From: Sphingomonas sp.
GTDB lineage: Bacteria > Pseudomonadota > Alphaproteobacteria > Sphingomonadales > Sphingomonadaceae
Direction of reading: 5' to 3'
Assembly (NCBI RefSeq): GCF_017304615.1
Contig: NZ_JAFKLZ010000002.1
Span: 434,001 to 498,000 of the forward strand
DNA length: 64,000 bases
In this document: in pieces, positions 35,282 through 44,418 of the stretch
How the letters are laid out: every line of letters begins with the position of its first letter
Position numbering within the stretch: position 1 is the first letter of the stretch
Position numbers and translations under genes: made by a program
Notes under the pieces: model-generated
Database searches by the model: none
What the model saw: only the letters and a program-made list of their open reading frames with translations
What the model was told of the DNA's origin: nothing

Positions 35282-36757
35282 ATGAAGTCGGCGATCATCG
35301 TCGGTGCCGGCTTCGGCGGGCTGGCGCTCGGCATCAGGCTGCAATCGGCGGGGGTCGCGACCACGATCGTCGAGGCGCGCGACAAGCCCGGCGGGCGCGG
35401 CTATTTCTGGGAGAAGGACGGCTTCACGTTCGACGCCGGACCGACGGTCATCACCGACCCGAACGCGCTCAACGAATTGTGGAAGCTGTCGGGACGCGAC
35501 ATATCCGAGGACGTCGAGCTGATGCCGGTGATGCCGTTCTACCGGCTCAATTGGCGCGACGGGACGAACTTCGACTATTCGAACGACGAGGCGCAGTTGC
35601 GCGCCGAAATCGCGCGGCTCAGCACCGACGACGTCGCCGGATACCAGCGCTTCCTCGATTATTCGGCGGGCGTCTATCACGAGGGGTACGAGAAGCTCGG
35701 CACCACCGCGTTCCTCGATTTCGGCCAGATGGTGAAGGCCGCGCCCGCCTTGATGCGATACCAGGCGTGGCGATCGGTCTATTCGATCGTCTCCAGTTAC
35801 GTGAAGAACGAGAAGCTCCGCCAGGCGCTGAGCTTCCATACGCTGCTGGTCGGCGGCAATCCGTTCACGACAAGCTCGGTCTATGCGCTTATCCACAAGC
35901 TGGAGAAGGACGGCGGCGTGTGGTTCGCGAAAGGCGGCACCAACCGGCTGGTGGCGGGGATGGTCGCGTTGTTCGAGCGGCTCGGCGGGACGATCCGGCT
36001 CGGGGATCCGGTCGCGAGTATCGAGACTCTAGGTGACCACGCGACCGGCGTCGTCACGCAAAGCGGCTGGCGCGGCGAGGCAGAGGCGGTCGCGACCAAC
36101 GCCGACGTGATGCACTCGTATCGCGACTTGCTCGGCACGTCGCGAAGCGCACAGCGGACCGTGCGCGGGCTAAAGAAGAAAAGCTGGTCGCCCTCGTTGT
36201 TCCTCGTTCATTTCGGGGTCAAGGGGACGTGGCCGGGCATTCCGCACCACATGATCCTGTTCGGCCCGCGCTATAAGGAACTGCTCGCCGACATTTACGA
36301 TCACGGCGTGCTGGCGGAGGATTTCTCGCTCTATCTCCACCACCCGACCGTCACCGACCCATCGATGGCGCCGGAGGGGCATTCAACCTTTTACGTGCTG
36401 GCCCCGGTGCCGCACATGGGCAAGTTCCCGGTCGACTGGGACGAGATCGCGCCAGTGCTTGAAAAGCGCATCCTCGACGAGATCGGGCAGCGGCTGATCC
36501 CCGACATCCACGAGCGGATCGTCACCAAGTTCAGCTACGCCCCGAACGATTTCGCGCACGACCTGAACGCGCATCTGGGCAGTGCGTTCAGCCTCGAGCC
36601 GACGCTGATGCAGAGCGCCTATTTCCGCGTCCACAACCGCGACCCGCACATCGCCAACCTGTATTTCGTCGGCGCCGGCACGCATCCCGGCGCGGGGATT
36701 CCGGGCGTGGTGGGGAGCGCGAAGGCCACGGCGCGGCTGATGCTGGAGAAGAAATGA
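35282..36757 (+). CDS. crtI: Phytoene desaturase
   Basis: FAD enzyme of 491 residues that desaturates phytoene to lycopene. Hallmarks are KSAIIVGAGFGGLALGIRLQ at the start, the DKPGGRGYFWEKDGFTFDAGPTVIT stretch, and the C-terminal carotenoid-oxidoreductase motif NLYFVGAGTHPGAGIPGVVGSAKATARLM. Start ATG 35282 has AGAGAGG seven bases upstream. It overlaps the next gene by an ATGA. In the usual sphingomonad order crtB would follow directly; here two other genes come between. Confidence 0.97.
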   Translation: MKSAIIVGAGFGGLALGIRLQSAGVATTIVEARDKPGGRGYFWEKDGFTFDAGPTVITDPNALNELWKLSGRDISEDVELMPVMPFYRLNWRDGTNFDYSNDEAQLRAEIARLSTDDVAGYQRFLDYSAGVYHEGYEKLGTTAFLDFGQMVKAAPALMRYQAWRSVYSIVSSYVKNEKLRQALSFHTLLVGGNPFTTSSVYALIHKLEKDGGVWFAKGGTNRLVAGMVALFERLGGTIRLGDPVASIETLGDHATGVVTQSGWRGEAEAVATNADVMHSYRDLLGTSRSAQRTVRGLKKKSWSPSLFLVHFGVKGTWPGIPHHMILFGPRYKELLADIYDHGVLAEDFSLYLHHPTVTDPSMAPEGHSTFYVLAPVPHMGKFPVDWDEIAPVLEKRILDEIGQRLIPDIHERIVTKFSYAPNDFAHDLNAHLGSAFSLEPTLMQSAYFRVHNRDPHIANLYFVGAGTHPGAGIPGVVGSAKATARLMLEKK

Positions 36758-37188
36758 CCTCCGCCGCCGTCAAGTGCGCCGTTATCGCTGCGCTGGCATC
36801 AATCACTTCGGCCAATGCTCAGTGCGTGCCACCCGACTGCTACCCGACCATGCCAGCCCTGCCGCCGACGGCCTCCGCCGCTGTACGGTCGGTCTGTGGC
36901 GGTCGAGATGGGCTGGTCCTAGTCGTCACGCTGATCAACGATTCCAGGATCTGGGTTCCCGGCAACCCAGATATTTGGAACACGGAGCTCCGTGTCGACG
37001 GCCGCATCCTCAAACCCACCTTCAAGACGCGTGGTCCTGTGCGCTGGATCGAGCCAGGGCATTTTCTGGACAATGTCCGCTACCGCGCGGATCTGCCAGC
37101 GGGGCTGACGGGCACCGCCGAACTCAGTATCGGTTTCGAGCCAACGATCACGTTCAACCTCGACACACTCAACTCTTGCCCCTGGTGA
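36754..37188 (+). CDS. Hypothetical exported protein in the crt cluster
   Basis: Protein of 144 residues with a signal peptide (MTSAAVKCAVIAALASITSANA) and then QCVPPDCYP, a pair of close cysteines, with two more at VCGG and near the C-terminus (LNSCPW). No family recognised. It is translationally coupled to crtI by ATGA, but base composition and content suggest it is not part of carotenoid synthesis. The stop is two bases before the LOG-family start. Confidence 0.75.
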   Translation: MTSAAVKCAVIAALASITSANAQCVPPDCYPTMPALPPTASAAVRSVCGGRDGLVLVVTLINDSRIWVPGNPDIWNTELRVDGRILKPTFKTRGPVRWIEPGHFLDNVRYRADLPAGLTGTAELSIGFEPTITFNLDTLNSCPW

Positions 37189-37190
37189 CC

Positions 37191-37772
37191 ATGAAACGCC
37201 TCGCCGTTTATTGCGGATCGGCCAGCCCGAGCGAACCGCGTTACATCGACAATGCCCGCCATGTCGGACGTAGCCTTGCGGAACGGGGAATCGGTGTCGT
37301 TTACGGCGGCGGGCGGCTCGGGCTGATGGGGGCGGTGGCCGACAGCGCGCTCGCCGCGGGGGGCGAGGTGATCGGGATCATCCCCGAGGCGCTGGTCGCC
37401 GCCGAAGTCGCGCACAAGGGTCTGACCGAGCTCCGGGTCGTCGGCACCATGCACCAGCGCAAGCAGGCCTTCACCGATCTTTCGGACGGCTTCGTCACGC
37501 TGCCCGGCGGGACGGGCACGATGGACGAATTGTGGGAAGCGCTGAGCTGGGCGCAGATCGGCTATCACGCCAAGCCGGTCGGGCTGCTCAACCTCGACGG
37601 CTATTATGACGGGCTGATCGAATTCTGGGAGAAGATGGCGGAGGTCGGGTTCGTGCGGCCGCAGCATGTCGGGCTGCTGATCGTCGCCGATACGCTGGAG
37701 GATTTGCTCGACAAGATGGCGACGGCCAAGCCCACGGTCACGGTCGGCCAGATCGGCGCGAAGGATTTGTGA
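37191..37772 (+). CDS. LOG family phosphoribohydrolase-like protein (TIGR00730 type)
   Basis: Rossmann-like protein of 193 residues. It carries the LOG motifs VVYGGGRLGLMGAVAD, MHQRKQAF and the catalytic LPGGTGTMDELWEALSWAQIG (PGGxGTxxE with Arg before). LOG proteins cleave nucleoside 5'-monophosphates such as AMP or cytokinin ribotides to base and ribose 5-phosphate. Bacterial members are often housekeeping and of unclear role. It is two bases after the exported protein gene, so probably the same transcript, and is followed by repeat copy 2 and crtB. Confidence 0.93.
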   Translation: MKRLAVYCGSASPSEPRYIDNARHVGRSLAERGIGVVYGGGRLGLMGAVADSALAAGGEVIGIIPEALVAAEVAHKGLTELRVVGTMHQRKQAFTDLSDGFVTLPGGTGTMDELWEALSWAQIGYHAKPVGLLNLDGYYDGLIEFWEKMAEVGFVRPQHVGLLIVADTLEDLLDKMATAKPTVTVGQIGAKDL

Positions 37773-37789
37773 GGGAGCAATACTATCGC

Positions 37790-37869
37790 CGTGCTCCGGC
37801 GCAGGCCGGAGCGTTGGCAATCGCGAACGCAGCCGATGAGGCCGGCGCTCCGGCCTGCGCCGGAGCACG
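37790..37869. repeat. Nearly palindromic repeat between LOG gene and crtB (copy 2)
   Basis: Exact 24-base inverted arms at 37790-37813 and 37846-37869, with the same core (GTGCTCCGGCGCAGGCCGG) as the repeat before crtI. The right arm ends three bases before the crtB start and contains the GGAG that acts as its ribosome binding site. Its spacer begins GTTGGCAA, the complement of copy 1's GTTGCCAAC region, so the two copies are in opposite orientation, 2.5 kb apart. Confidence 0.9.
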
Positions 37870-37872
37870 AAA

Positions 37873-38826
37873 GTGAATAGCGGCGACCTCCCCAGCCGCG
37901 CCGCGATCGTCGCGACGGCGCGGGAGTCGATCGCCAGGGGCTCGAAGAGTTTCTACGCTGCCTCCCTGCTGTTCGACCGCCGCACGCGGGAACGCGCGTG
38001 GCTGCTCTACGCCTGGTGCCGGCGGTGCGACGACCTCGCCGACGGGCAGGATCACGGTCATGCGTTGAGCGCGGTGCCCGATCCCGCCGCGCGCCTCGCG
38101 CGGATGCGGGCGATGACCGACGCGGCGCTGGCGGGCGAACTGGTCGGCGACCCGGCGTTCGACGCACTCAGGATCGTCGCGGCCGAGACCGGCCTGCCGC
38201 ACCGTTTCGCGCACGACCTGGTCGAAGGGTTCCGGCTCGACCTCGAGGATTGGCGGCCGCGGTCGGAGAAGGATCTTTATCGTTATTGCTACCATGTCGC
38301 GGGCGTCGTCGGGTGCATGATGGCGGTGGTGATGGGCGTCGATCCCCGGGACGAGGATACGCTCGATCGCGCGTGCGACCTGGGAATCGCGTTCCAGCTC
38401 GCCAATATCGCGCGCGACGTGGAGGAGGATGATCGCGGCGGGCGCTGCTATCTGCCCGAGGAATGGCTGGTCGAAATGGATTTCCCGCCCGGCCAGCACA
38501 TGAAGCCGCCGTTCCGCCATCGCCTCGCGGTGCTGGCGAAATGGCTGGTCGACTATGCCGCCGATTATGAGGCGAGCGCACGGATCGGCACGCCGAAACT
38601 CCCGTTCCGCGCAGCCTGGGCGGTGCTGGCGGCGGCGGGGATTTACGGCGACATCGGCCGCGCGGTGGTGGCGGGCGGCGAGCATGCCTGGGACCATCGC
38701 GTCACCACCTCCGCCGCCGCCAAGCTCCGCTGGATCATGCGTGCCGGGGGACAGGCGATGCAGCGCAAGCGCCTCTATCCGCCCGCCCCGCGCGATCCGG
38801 ATTTGTGGACGCGGCCACGCGGTTGA
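37873..38826 (+). CDS. crtB: Phytoene synthase
   Basis: Prenyltransferase of 317 residues that joins two geranylgeranyl diphosphates to phytoene, the first committed step of carotenoid synthesis. It has both Asp-rich magnesium sites: RRCDDLADG near residue 55 and DVEEDDRGGRCYLPEEW in the second half, with SFYAASLLF at the start. The GTG start at 37873 has GGAG seven bases upstream, which lies in the repeat arm. It is separated from crtI by the exported protein and LOG genes. Confidence 0.96.
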   Translation: MNSGDLPSRAAIVATARESIARGSKSFYAASLLFDRRTRERAWLLYAWCRRCDDLADGQDHGHALSAVPDPAARLARMRAMTDAALAGELVGDPAFDALRIVAAETGLPHRFAHDLVEGFRLDLEDWRPRSEKDLYRYCYHVAGVVGCMMAVVMGVDPRDEDTLDRACDLGIAFQLANIARDVEEDDRGGRCYLPEEWLVEMDFPPGQHMKPPFRHRLAVLAKWLVDYAADYEASARIGTPKLPFRAAWAVLAAAGIYGDIGRAVVAGGEHAWDHRVTTSAAAKLRWIMRAGGQAMQRKRLYPPAPRDPDLWTRPRG

Positions 38827-38885
38827 CGCGCCGCTAACCACAGCCCTTGTCGAAGCGACAAGAACAACGCCGCTAAATCATTCGT

Positions 38886-39101
38886 ATGACGATGCTTTCT
38901 CTCAAATTGTCGCGCGCCCTGTCCGGTGGACGCGCCGAGCCGCCGCCCCCGGCGGATCGCGCATCGTTGCTGGTCACGCTGCTACGCAAGCGCGCCGCCG
39001 CGCACAACACCGGCGCCGAGGAACTCGAGGCGATGTTGCGCGACCAGATCCGCTGGGCGCTGCCGATGGCGACGCCCGAGGAACCAGCGTCAGTTGATTA
39101 A
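38886..39101 (+). CDS. Small hypothetical protein
   Basis: Possible protein of 71 residues, amphipathic and Ala/Arg/Leu-rich, for example DRASLLVTLLRKRAAAHNTG and EELEAMLRDQIRWALPM. No membrane segment or signal peptide. It has no clear ribosome binding site and no known family; codon use with G/C at third positions is consistent with coding. Its last 12 bases overlap the end of the opposite-strand membrane protein gene. Confidence 0.5.
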   Translation: MTMLSLKLSRALSGGRAEPPPPADRASLLVTLLRKRAAAHNTGAEELEAMLRDQIRWALPMATPEEPASVD

Positions 39102-39500
39102 GGGGTCGCCGGGCCGCGCCCGGTGAAAGTGACGCTCGGCGAGGAAACAGCCGAGCAAGGGCGCGGCGACGCTCATCGCCTGCATCCACAACGGCTGCGC
39201 CAGTTGCGTCAGGTTCCAGATGCCAAGCGCGACGATCAGCCCGCCGACGATCCACCCGGCCGGGCGCCATTGCGCGATGCGCAAGGCGACGAACGCGGCG
39301 GCCACGCCCGCGACCAGCCAGCCCGCGGTCACCAGCACCTGCCCGGCAACTGGCATGCGCACCACATAGTTCGCAAGCATATCGGCGTCCGAAACAGGAT
39401 CGACCGGCGACGGAAACCAGCGCGCCGCCATTTCCCAGCTAAGGTCGATCAGCGCGATGGCGACGACCAGTCCGACGATGATGGCGATGACTTTCCGCAT
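39090..39500 (-). CDS. Small hypothetical membrane protein (four helices)
   Basis: Protein of 136 residues with four hydrophobic segments (about residues 4-22, 52-74, 84-98 and 104-118) and a charged C-terminus ERHFHRARPGD. Similar proteins occur in sphingomonads without a name. No active-site motif is visible. It is likely an inner-membrane protein. Divergent or independent from neighbours: the small protein at 38886 converges on it. Confidence 0.7.
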   Translation of the reverse strand: MRKVIAIIVGLVVAIALIDLSWEMAARWFPSPVDPVSDADMLANYVVRMPVAGQVLVTAGWLVAGVAAAFVALRIAQWRPAGWIVGGLIVALGIWNLTQLAQPLWMQAMSVAAPLLGCFLAERHFHRARPGDPLIN

Positions 39501-39533
39501 GCCATCCCAAGTAGACGGTTCAGCGGGGCGCGA

Positions 39534-39764
39534 TCAACCGCGGCGATCCCGGCCCGGGCGGCCAGCCATCGACGTGCCGATCTGGCGGCAGGCGGCGGTG
39601 ATCGTCGGGAAATCGAGATCGGTGTTGCGCATCAGCGCCGCCGGCATCGCCGCCTGGCATTGCGCCGCGCTGGCGTACCGGGCCGTCTCGACCCGTTGTT
39701 GCGCGCATTGCGCCTGGCCGTCGCCGCAGCCCATGATCGCGATGACGTAGAATACTGAATTCAT
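39534..39764 (-). CDS. Small hypothetical exported cysteine-rich protein
   Basis: Protein of 76 residues, MNSVFYVIAIMGCGDGQAQC at the start, with four or five cysteines in total (two close together near residue 13-20, another at ACRQIG) and a basic Gly-rich C-terminus. The start at 39764 is chosen because the residues ahead of it, up to an ATG at 39785, are unlike a leader. Family not recognised; similar short proteins with a CGDGxxxC-type start recur in Sphingomonas as unnamed proteins, recalled and not checked. Confidence 0.65.
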   Translation of the reverse strand: MNSVFYVIAIMGCGDGQAQCAQQRVETARYASAAQCQAAMPAALMRNTDLDFPTITAACRQIGTSMAGRPGRDRRG

Positions 39765-39875
39765 GACACTCTCCCGTCGCGGCAATAACGGAAAGGCCGC
39801 GGGTCGGGTTCCCGTGCTTGCCCCGGCGCACGAACAGAGTCAGGATCGACCCATCGAAATGGGGAGATATTCGAC

Positions 39876-41894
39876 ATGCCGTTACGCCGCGTCCTGCTCG
39901 CCACCGCCGCTTTGGCGCTCACCACTCCGATCCTCGCCGCCGACGCTCCGCCGCCGCTGATCGAGCGCGCGAAGCTGTTCGGCAATCCCGACAAGGCCGG
40001 CGCACAGATCAGCCCCGACGGCAAATGGCTGTCCTGGCTGGCGCCGCGCGACGGCGTGATGAACGTGTGGGTCGCGCCGATCGGCGACATGGCGAAGGCG
40101 CGCCCGCTGACCGGCGAGACGGTACGGCCGATCCGCCAGAGCTTCTGGTCGCCCGATTCGAAGATGGTGCTGTTCATCAACGACAAGGGCGGTGACGAGA
40201 ACTTCCAGCTTTACGGCGTCGACGCCGCGAGCGGGGCGCAAAAGAGCTTCACCGATTTCCCGAAAACGCGCGTCCAGATCGTCGGGATCAGCAACACGAT
40301 CAAGGACCGCATCCTGATCGGCATCAACAACCGCGATGCGAAGTGGCACGACATCTACAGCCTCGATCTCGCCAGCGGCAAATTGACCGAAGTGATGCGC
40401 AACGACGGCGGCTATGCCGGGTACGTCGCCGATGACGGGCTGGTCATCCGCCTCGCCACCAAGTCGCGCGACGACGGCGGCAGCGATTACTACAAGGTCG
40501 ATGGCGGCAAGGTCGGTGCGACGCCGATCGCGAGCTGGGGCCTCGACGATTCGCTGACGACCCAGCCGCTCGGCTTCACTAACGACGGCAAGACGCTCTA
40601 CTGGGTCGATTCGCGCGGGCGCGACACCGCCGCACTGACGGCGCAGGACGTCGCCACCGGCAAGACGCGGATCGTCGCGGAAAGCGCCAAGGCCGATATC
40701 GGCAACATCCTGGTCGATCCGCGCACCGGCATGGTCGATGCCTATACGATCGAGTACCTCAAGAACGATTACGTGCCGGTCGGCGCCGCGGTGAAGGGCG
40801 ACCTCGCTTTCCTGGCGGCACAGAACCAGGGCGAGTTCGCGATCACCTCGCAGACCGCCGACAACAGCAAGTGGCTGGTCAGCTTCGATCCGGTCGACCA
40901 ACCCGTTTCGACCTGGCTCTACGACCGCACCGCGAAGAAGCTGACCAAGCTCTACACCAATCGCCCCGCGCTCGAGGGCGCGCCGATGGTCAAGATGTGG
41001 CCGGAGGAGATCAAGTCGCGCGACGGGCTGACGTTGGTGTCGTACCTGTCGTTGCCGAAGGACGCCGATGCGAACGGCGACGGCAAGCCCGACCGGCCAG
41101 TGCCGATGGTGCTGTTCGTCCATGGCGGGCCGTGGAGCCGCGACGGCTATGGCTATTTCAGCTACCACCAATGGCTCGCCAATCGCGGCTATGCGGTGCT
41201 CAGCGTCAACTATCGCGGCTCTACGGGCTTCGGGAAGAAGTTCATCTCCGCCGGCGACCTGCAATGGGGCCGCAAGATGCACGATGACCTGCTCGACGCG
41301 GTCGACTGGGCGATCAAGGCGGGCGTCACGACCAAGGACAAGGTCGCGATCATGGGCGGGTCGTATGGTGGCTATGCGACGCTTGCCGGGCTGACCTTCA
41401 CGCCGGATACGTTCCGGTGCGGCGTCGACATCGTAGGTCCGTCGAACCTGTTCACGCTACTCCAGACGATCCCGCCTTACTGGGAGGCGGGCAAGCAGCA
41501 ATTCTACAAGCGAATGGGCGACCCGACGACCGAAGCGGGCCGCGCGCTGCTCAAGGAGCGTTCGCCGCTGACCTTCGCCGACCGCATCAAGGTGCCGCTC
41601 TTGATCGGCCAGGGCGCCAACGACCCGCGCGTCAACGTGCGCGAAAGCGACCAGATCGTTGCCGCGATGAAGGCGAAGAACATCCCGGTGACCTACATCG
41701 TCTTCCCCGACGAAGGACATGGCTTCGCCCGGCCGCAGAACAACATCGCCTTCAATGCGGTCGCCGAGAATTTCCTGTCCTCATGCCTTGGCGGGCGGGC
41801 CGAACCGATCGGCGGCGCGATCAAGGCGTCGACGGCGATGGTCAAGGCCGACGACGGGTACGTGAAGGGATTGGGCGCCGCGGCGGCGAAGTAA
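39876..41894 (+). CDS. S9 family (acylaminoacyl/prolyl oligopeptidase-like) peptidase, exported
   Basis: Protein of 672 residues with a signal peptide ([21 protein letters not shown]). A beta-propeller of about 350 residues precedes the hydrolase domain, whose catalytic serine is in [12 protein letters not shown], the Asp in [15 protein letters not shown] and the His in DEGHGFA. Members cleave short peptides after N-acyl or proline residues. It is probably periplasmic. GGGGAGATATTCGAC is a good ribosome binding site. It is followed by a hairpin and the ABC exporter gene. Confidence 0.94.
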   Translation: MPLRRVLLATAALALTTPILAADAPPPLIERAKLFGNPDKAGAQISPDGKWLSWLAPRDGVMNVWVAPIGDMAKARPLTGETVRPIRQSFWSPDSKMVLFINDKGGDENFQLYGVDAASGAQKSFTDFPKTRVQIVGISNTIKDRILIGINNRDAKWHDIYSLDLASGKLTEVMRNDGGYAGYVADDGLVIRLATKSRDDGGSDYYKVDGGKVGATPIASWGLDDSLTTQPLGFTNDGKTLYWVDSRGRDTAALTAQDVATGKTRIVAESAKADIGNILVDPRTGMVDAYTIEYLKNDYVPVGAAVKGDLAFLAAQNQGEFAITSQTADNSKWLVSFDPVDQPVSTWLYDRTAKKLTKLYTNRPALEGAPMVKMWPEEIKSRDGLTLVSYLSLPKDADANGDGKPDRPVPMVLFVHGGPWSRDGYGYFSYHQWLANRGYAVLSVNYRGSTGFGKKFISAGDLQWGRKMHDDLLDAVDWAIKAGVTTKDKVAIMGGSYGGYATLAGLTFTPDTFRCGVDIVGPSNLFTLLQTIPPYWEAGKQQFYKRMGDPTTEAGRALLKERSPLTFADRIKVPLLIGQGANDPRVNVRESDQIVAAMKAKNIPVTYIVFPDEGHGFARPQNNIAFNAVAENFLSSCLGGRAEPIGGAIKASTAMVKADDGYVKGLGAAAAK

Positions 41895-41905
41895 CTTGCG
41901 CTGAC

Positions 41906-41939
41906 GGCGGCATCGCCCACATGAGTGGGCAATGCCGCC
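41906..41939 (+). promoter_or_regulatory. Hairpin holding the start codon of the Atm1-like ABC gene
   Basis: The arms 41906-41920 and 41925-41939 pair (GGCGGCATCGCCCAC and its near-complement) with one mismatch and a 4-base loop. The ATG at 41932 lies in the right arm, so the start would be buried in the stem. A 7-codon frame (ATG 41921 to TAG 41942-41944) overlaps it. Such a shape could dampen translation or end the upstream transcript; no T-run follows. Confidence 0.5.
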
Positions 41940-43746
41940 CTTAGCCTCATCGCCGACTCGGGATCGCCCGCTGATCCCGACGCTCCGGCGGTTCCTGCCC
42001 TATCTCTGGCCCGCCGACGCGCCCGCGCTGAAGGCGCGGATTATCGGCGCGATGAGCCTGGTGCTCGCGTCGAAGCTCGTCCAGGTGTTCGGCGCGGCCT
42101 ATACGCTGAAATATGCGGTCGACCGGATGGCCGGGGGCGATCGCGGCGCGGTGTGGATCGTGGTTGCGCTGGTGCTGGGGTACGCCGGGTCGCGGCTGTC
42201 GACGACCTTGTTCGACAATCTGCGCAACGTCGTGTTCGAGCGCGTCGGGCAGGAAGCGACGCGGCGGCTGGCGGCAAGCGTGTTCCGGCATCTCCACAAG
42301 CTGAGCTTGCGCTTCCACCTGGAACGCCGCACCGGTGCCGTCACCAAGGTCGTCGAGCGCGGGACCAAGAGCATCGACACGATGCTGTACTTCATGCTGT
42401 TCAACATCGCCCCGACCGTGCTCGAACTGGCGCTGGTGCTCGGCATCTTCTGGGTCAATTTCGGGCTGTGGCTGGTCGTCGCGACCGTCGTGATGGTAGC
42501 GCTGTACATCTGGTTCACGCGCGCAGTGACCGATTGGCGCAACGCTTTGCGCAACCGGATGAACGACCTCGACACCGGCGCGGTCGCGCATGCGGTCGAT
42601 TCGCTGCTCAACTTCGAGACGGTCAAATATTTCGGCGCGGAGGAGCGCGAGGCGCGGCGCTATGACGACGCGATCAACGCTTATGCCAATGCCGCGGTGA
42701 AGAGCGAGAACAGCCTGGCGTGGCTCAACATCGGCCAGGCGGCGATCACCAATGTGATGCTGGGCGGCGGGATGGCGTTCGTGGTGTGGGGGTGGAGCCA
42801 GGGGCGCTTTTCGGCGGGCGACGCAGTGTTCGTGTCGACCCTGCTCAGCCAGCTGTTCCGCCCGCTCGACTTGCTCGGCATGGTCTATCGCACGATCCGC
42901 CAGGGCGTGATCGACATGGGCGCGATGTTCGACCTGCTCGATACCGGGGCGGAAGTGGTCGATGCGCCGGGCGCCCAGCCGCTGGCGGTCACGACGGGCC
43001 ACGTCCGGTTCGAGGACGTGCAGTTTGGCTACGACCCCGGCATGCCGATCCTGAAGGGCATCGACCTCGACATCGCGCCGGGCACGACGCTGGCGGTGGT
43101 CGGGCCGTCGGGGGCAGGCAAGTCGACGCTCGCGCGGTTGATGTACCGCTTCTACGATTTGACCGGCGGGCGGATCACGATCGACGGGCAGGATATTGCG
43201 GGTGTCACGCAAGCGTCGTTGCGCGCCGCGATCGGTATCGTGCCGCAGGACACCGTGCTGTTCAACGACACGATCGGCTACAACATCGCCTATGGCCGCG
43301 AGGGCGCGAGCGAGGCGGACATCGTCCGCGCGGCGCAGGGCGCGGCGATCGCCGGATTCATCGAACGCCAGCCCGACCAGTACGAGACGCGCGTCGGCGA
43401 ACGTGGGCTGAAATTGTCGGGCGGCGAGAAGCAGCGCGTCGCGATCGCGCGCACGCTGTTGAAGGACCCGCCGATCCTGATCCTCGACGAAGCGACCAGC
43501 GCGCTCGACAGCCGCACCGAGGCCGAGATCATGGAAACGCTGGAGGCGATCGAGCGCGGACGCACCACGATCGTCATCGCGCACCGGCTGTCCACGGTGG
43601 TCCATGCCGATCAGATCGTCGTGCTGGAGGCGGGCCAGGTCGCCGAACGCGGCACGCATGCCGAGCTGTTGCGCAAGCGCGGTTTGTATGCGGAGATGTG
43701 GGCGCGTCAGGCGCGCGAACGCGAGGAAGCGCTGGCCGCGGAATGA
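41932..43746 (+). CDS. Atm1/HMT1-like ABC exporter (permease-ATPase fusion)
   Basis: Half-transporter of 604 residues: six membrane segments in the first 310 residues, then an ATPase with Walker A GPSGAGKST, signature LSGGEKQR, Walker B ILILDEATSALDSR and switch His in IAHRLSTV. The segment SLLNFETVKYFGAEE is the family mark of Atm1/ABCB7 exporters, which move glutathione-linked or metal-related compounds out of the matrix or cytoplasm. It works as a homodimer. The start ATG lies in a hairpin; no alternative start with the full first helix is obvious. Confidence 0.93.
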   Translation: MPPLASSPTRDRPLIPTLRRFLPYLWPADAPALKARIIGAMSLVLASKLVQVFGAAYTLKYAVDRMAGGDRGAVWIVVALVLGYAGSRLSTTLFDNLRNVVFERVGQEATRRLAASVFRHLHKLSLRFHLERRTGAVTKVVERGTKSIDTMLYFMLFNIAPTVLELALVLGIFWVNFGLWLVVATVVMVALYIWFTRAVTDWRNALRNRMNDLDTGAVAHAVDSLLNFETVKYFGAEEREARRYDDAINAYANAAVKSENSLAWLNIGQAAITNVMLGGGMAFVVWGWSQGRFSAGDAVFVSTLLSQLFRPLDLLGMVYRTIRQGVIDMGAMFDLLDTGAEVVDAPGAQPLAVTTGHVRFEDVQFGYDPGMPILKGIDLDIAPGTTLAVVGPSGAGKSTLARLMYRFYDLTGGRITIDGQDIAGVTQASLRAAIGIVPQDTVLFNDTIGYNIAYGREGASEADIVRAAQGAAIAGFIERQPDQYETRVGERGLKLSGGEKQRVAIARTLLKDPPILILDEATSALDSRTEAEIMETLEAIERGRTTIVIAHRLSTVVHADQIVVLEAGQVAERGTHAELLRKRGLYAEMWARQAREREEALAAE

Positions 43747-43750
43747 GCTG

Positions 43751-44371
43751 TCATCCGCCGGTGGCGCGTCGCTCGGTTCCGGTTTCCGTCAGGGTCCGCG
43801 TAAAGGCGAGGCGGCTGATCGCCCGCCGGACGTCCTGCGGACCGTCATGGTGCGTGATTTCGATATAGCCAATGCCCGCCTTGCGCAGCGCCTCTTTCTT
43901 TACTGCGTCGCGCGCCGCCGCCTTGCCGAGATGGTGCCCCGAGCCTTGATATTCGATCGCGGCGACGGGCGCGAAGCCGGCATCGGCGATCAGAAAATCG
44001 ACGCGCTTCGCATTGATCGCGCTGAACCCCTCGCGATCAGGGCAGGTTAGCACTTCACCCAGTGAAACTTGCGCGAACACGCGCCACGGCAGGCCCGCTT
44101 CCTGCACCGCCGCCTCCACGGCCGCGAAGACCTGGCTTTCCTGATGCCGCAGCAACCGCTGTTTGCCGTAATTGACACGTTCGACCGTGCGCAACTGATC
44201 GGCGGCATCCGGAACGCCATGGGGCTGTGCCAAGCGGTCGTCCCGACTATACGCCATGGGCGGGCCGCTGCGTCGCGCACCACCACGTCTTCCCTTGGCG
44301 GGCTGCAATACCGACGCGGCTATCAGGCCGAGAACGAGCAAAGCAAAAAAGAAATTAGGGAGCGATTGCAC
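43751..44371 (-). CDS. DUF2726 protein (nuclease-like fold), membrane anchored
   Basis: Protein of 206 residues with an N-terminal hydrophobic segment (LPNFFFALLVLGLIAASVL), so it is likely anchored in the inner membrane. The DUF2726 domain has LLRHQESQVFAAVEAAV, VDFLIAD and AAIEYQGSGHH, which fit the metal-binding core of the PD-(D/E)xK nuclease fold (Asp plus Glu-x-Gln). Role unknown. It starts five bases from the end of the Atm1-like gene in convergent orientation. Confidence 0.83.
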   Translation of the reverse strand: MQSLPNFFFALLVLGLIAASVLQPAKGRRGGARRSGPPMAYSRDDRLAQPHGVPDAADQLRTVERVNYGKQRLLRHQESQVFAAVEAAVQEAGLPWRVFAQVSLGEVLTCPDREGFSAINAKRVDFLIADAGFAPVAAIEYQGSGHHLGKAAARDAVKKEALRKAGIGYIEITHHDGPQDVRRAISRLAFTRTLTETGTERRATGG

Positions 44372-44418
44372 AGCGATAGCTATCGCACGTGCGTGCTTAC
44401 CGAATCATTGATGCAGGA

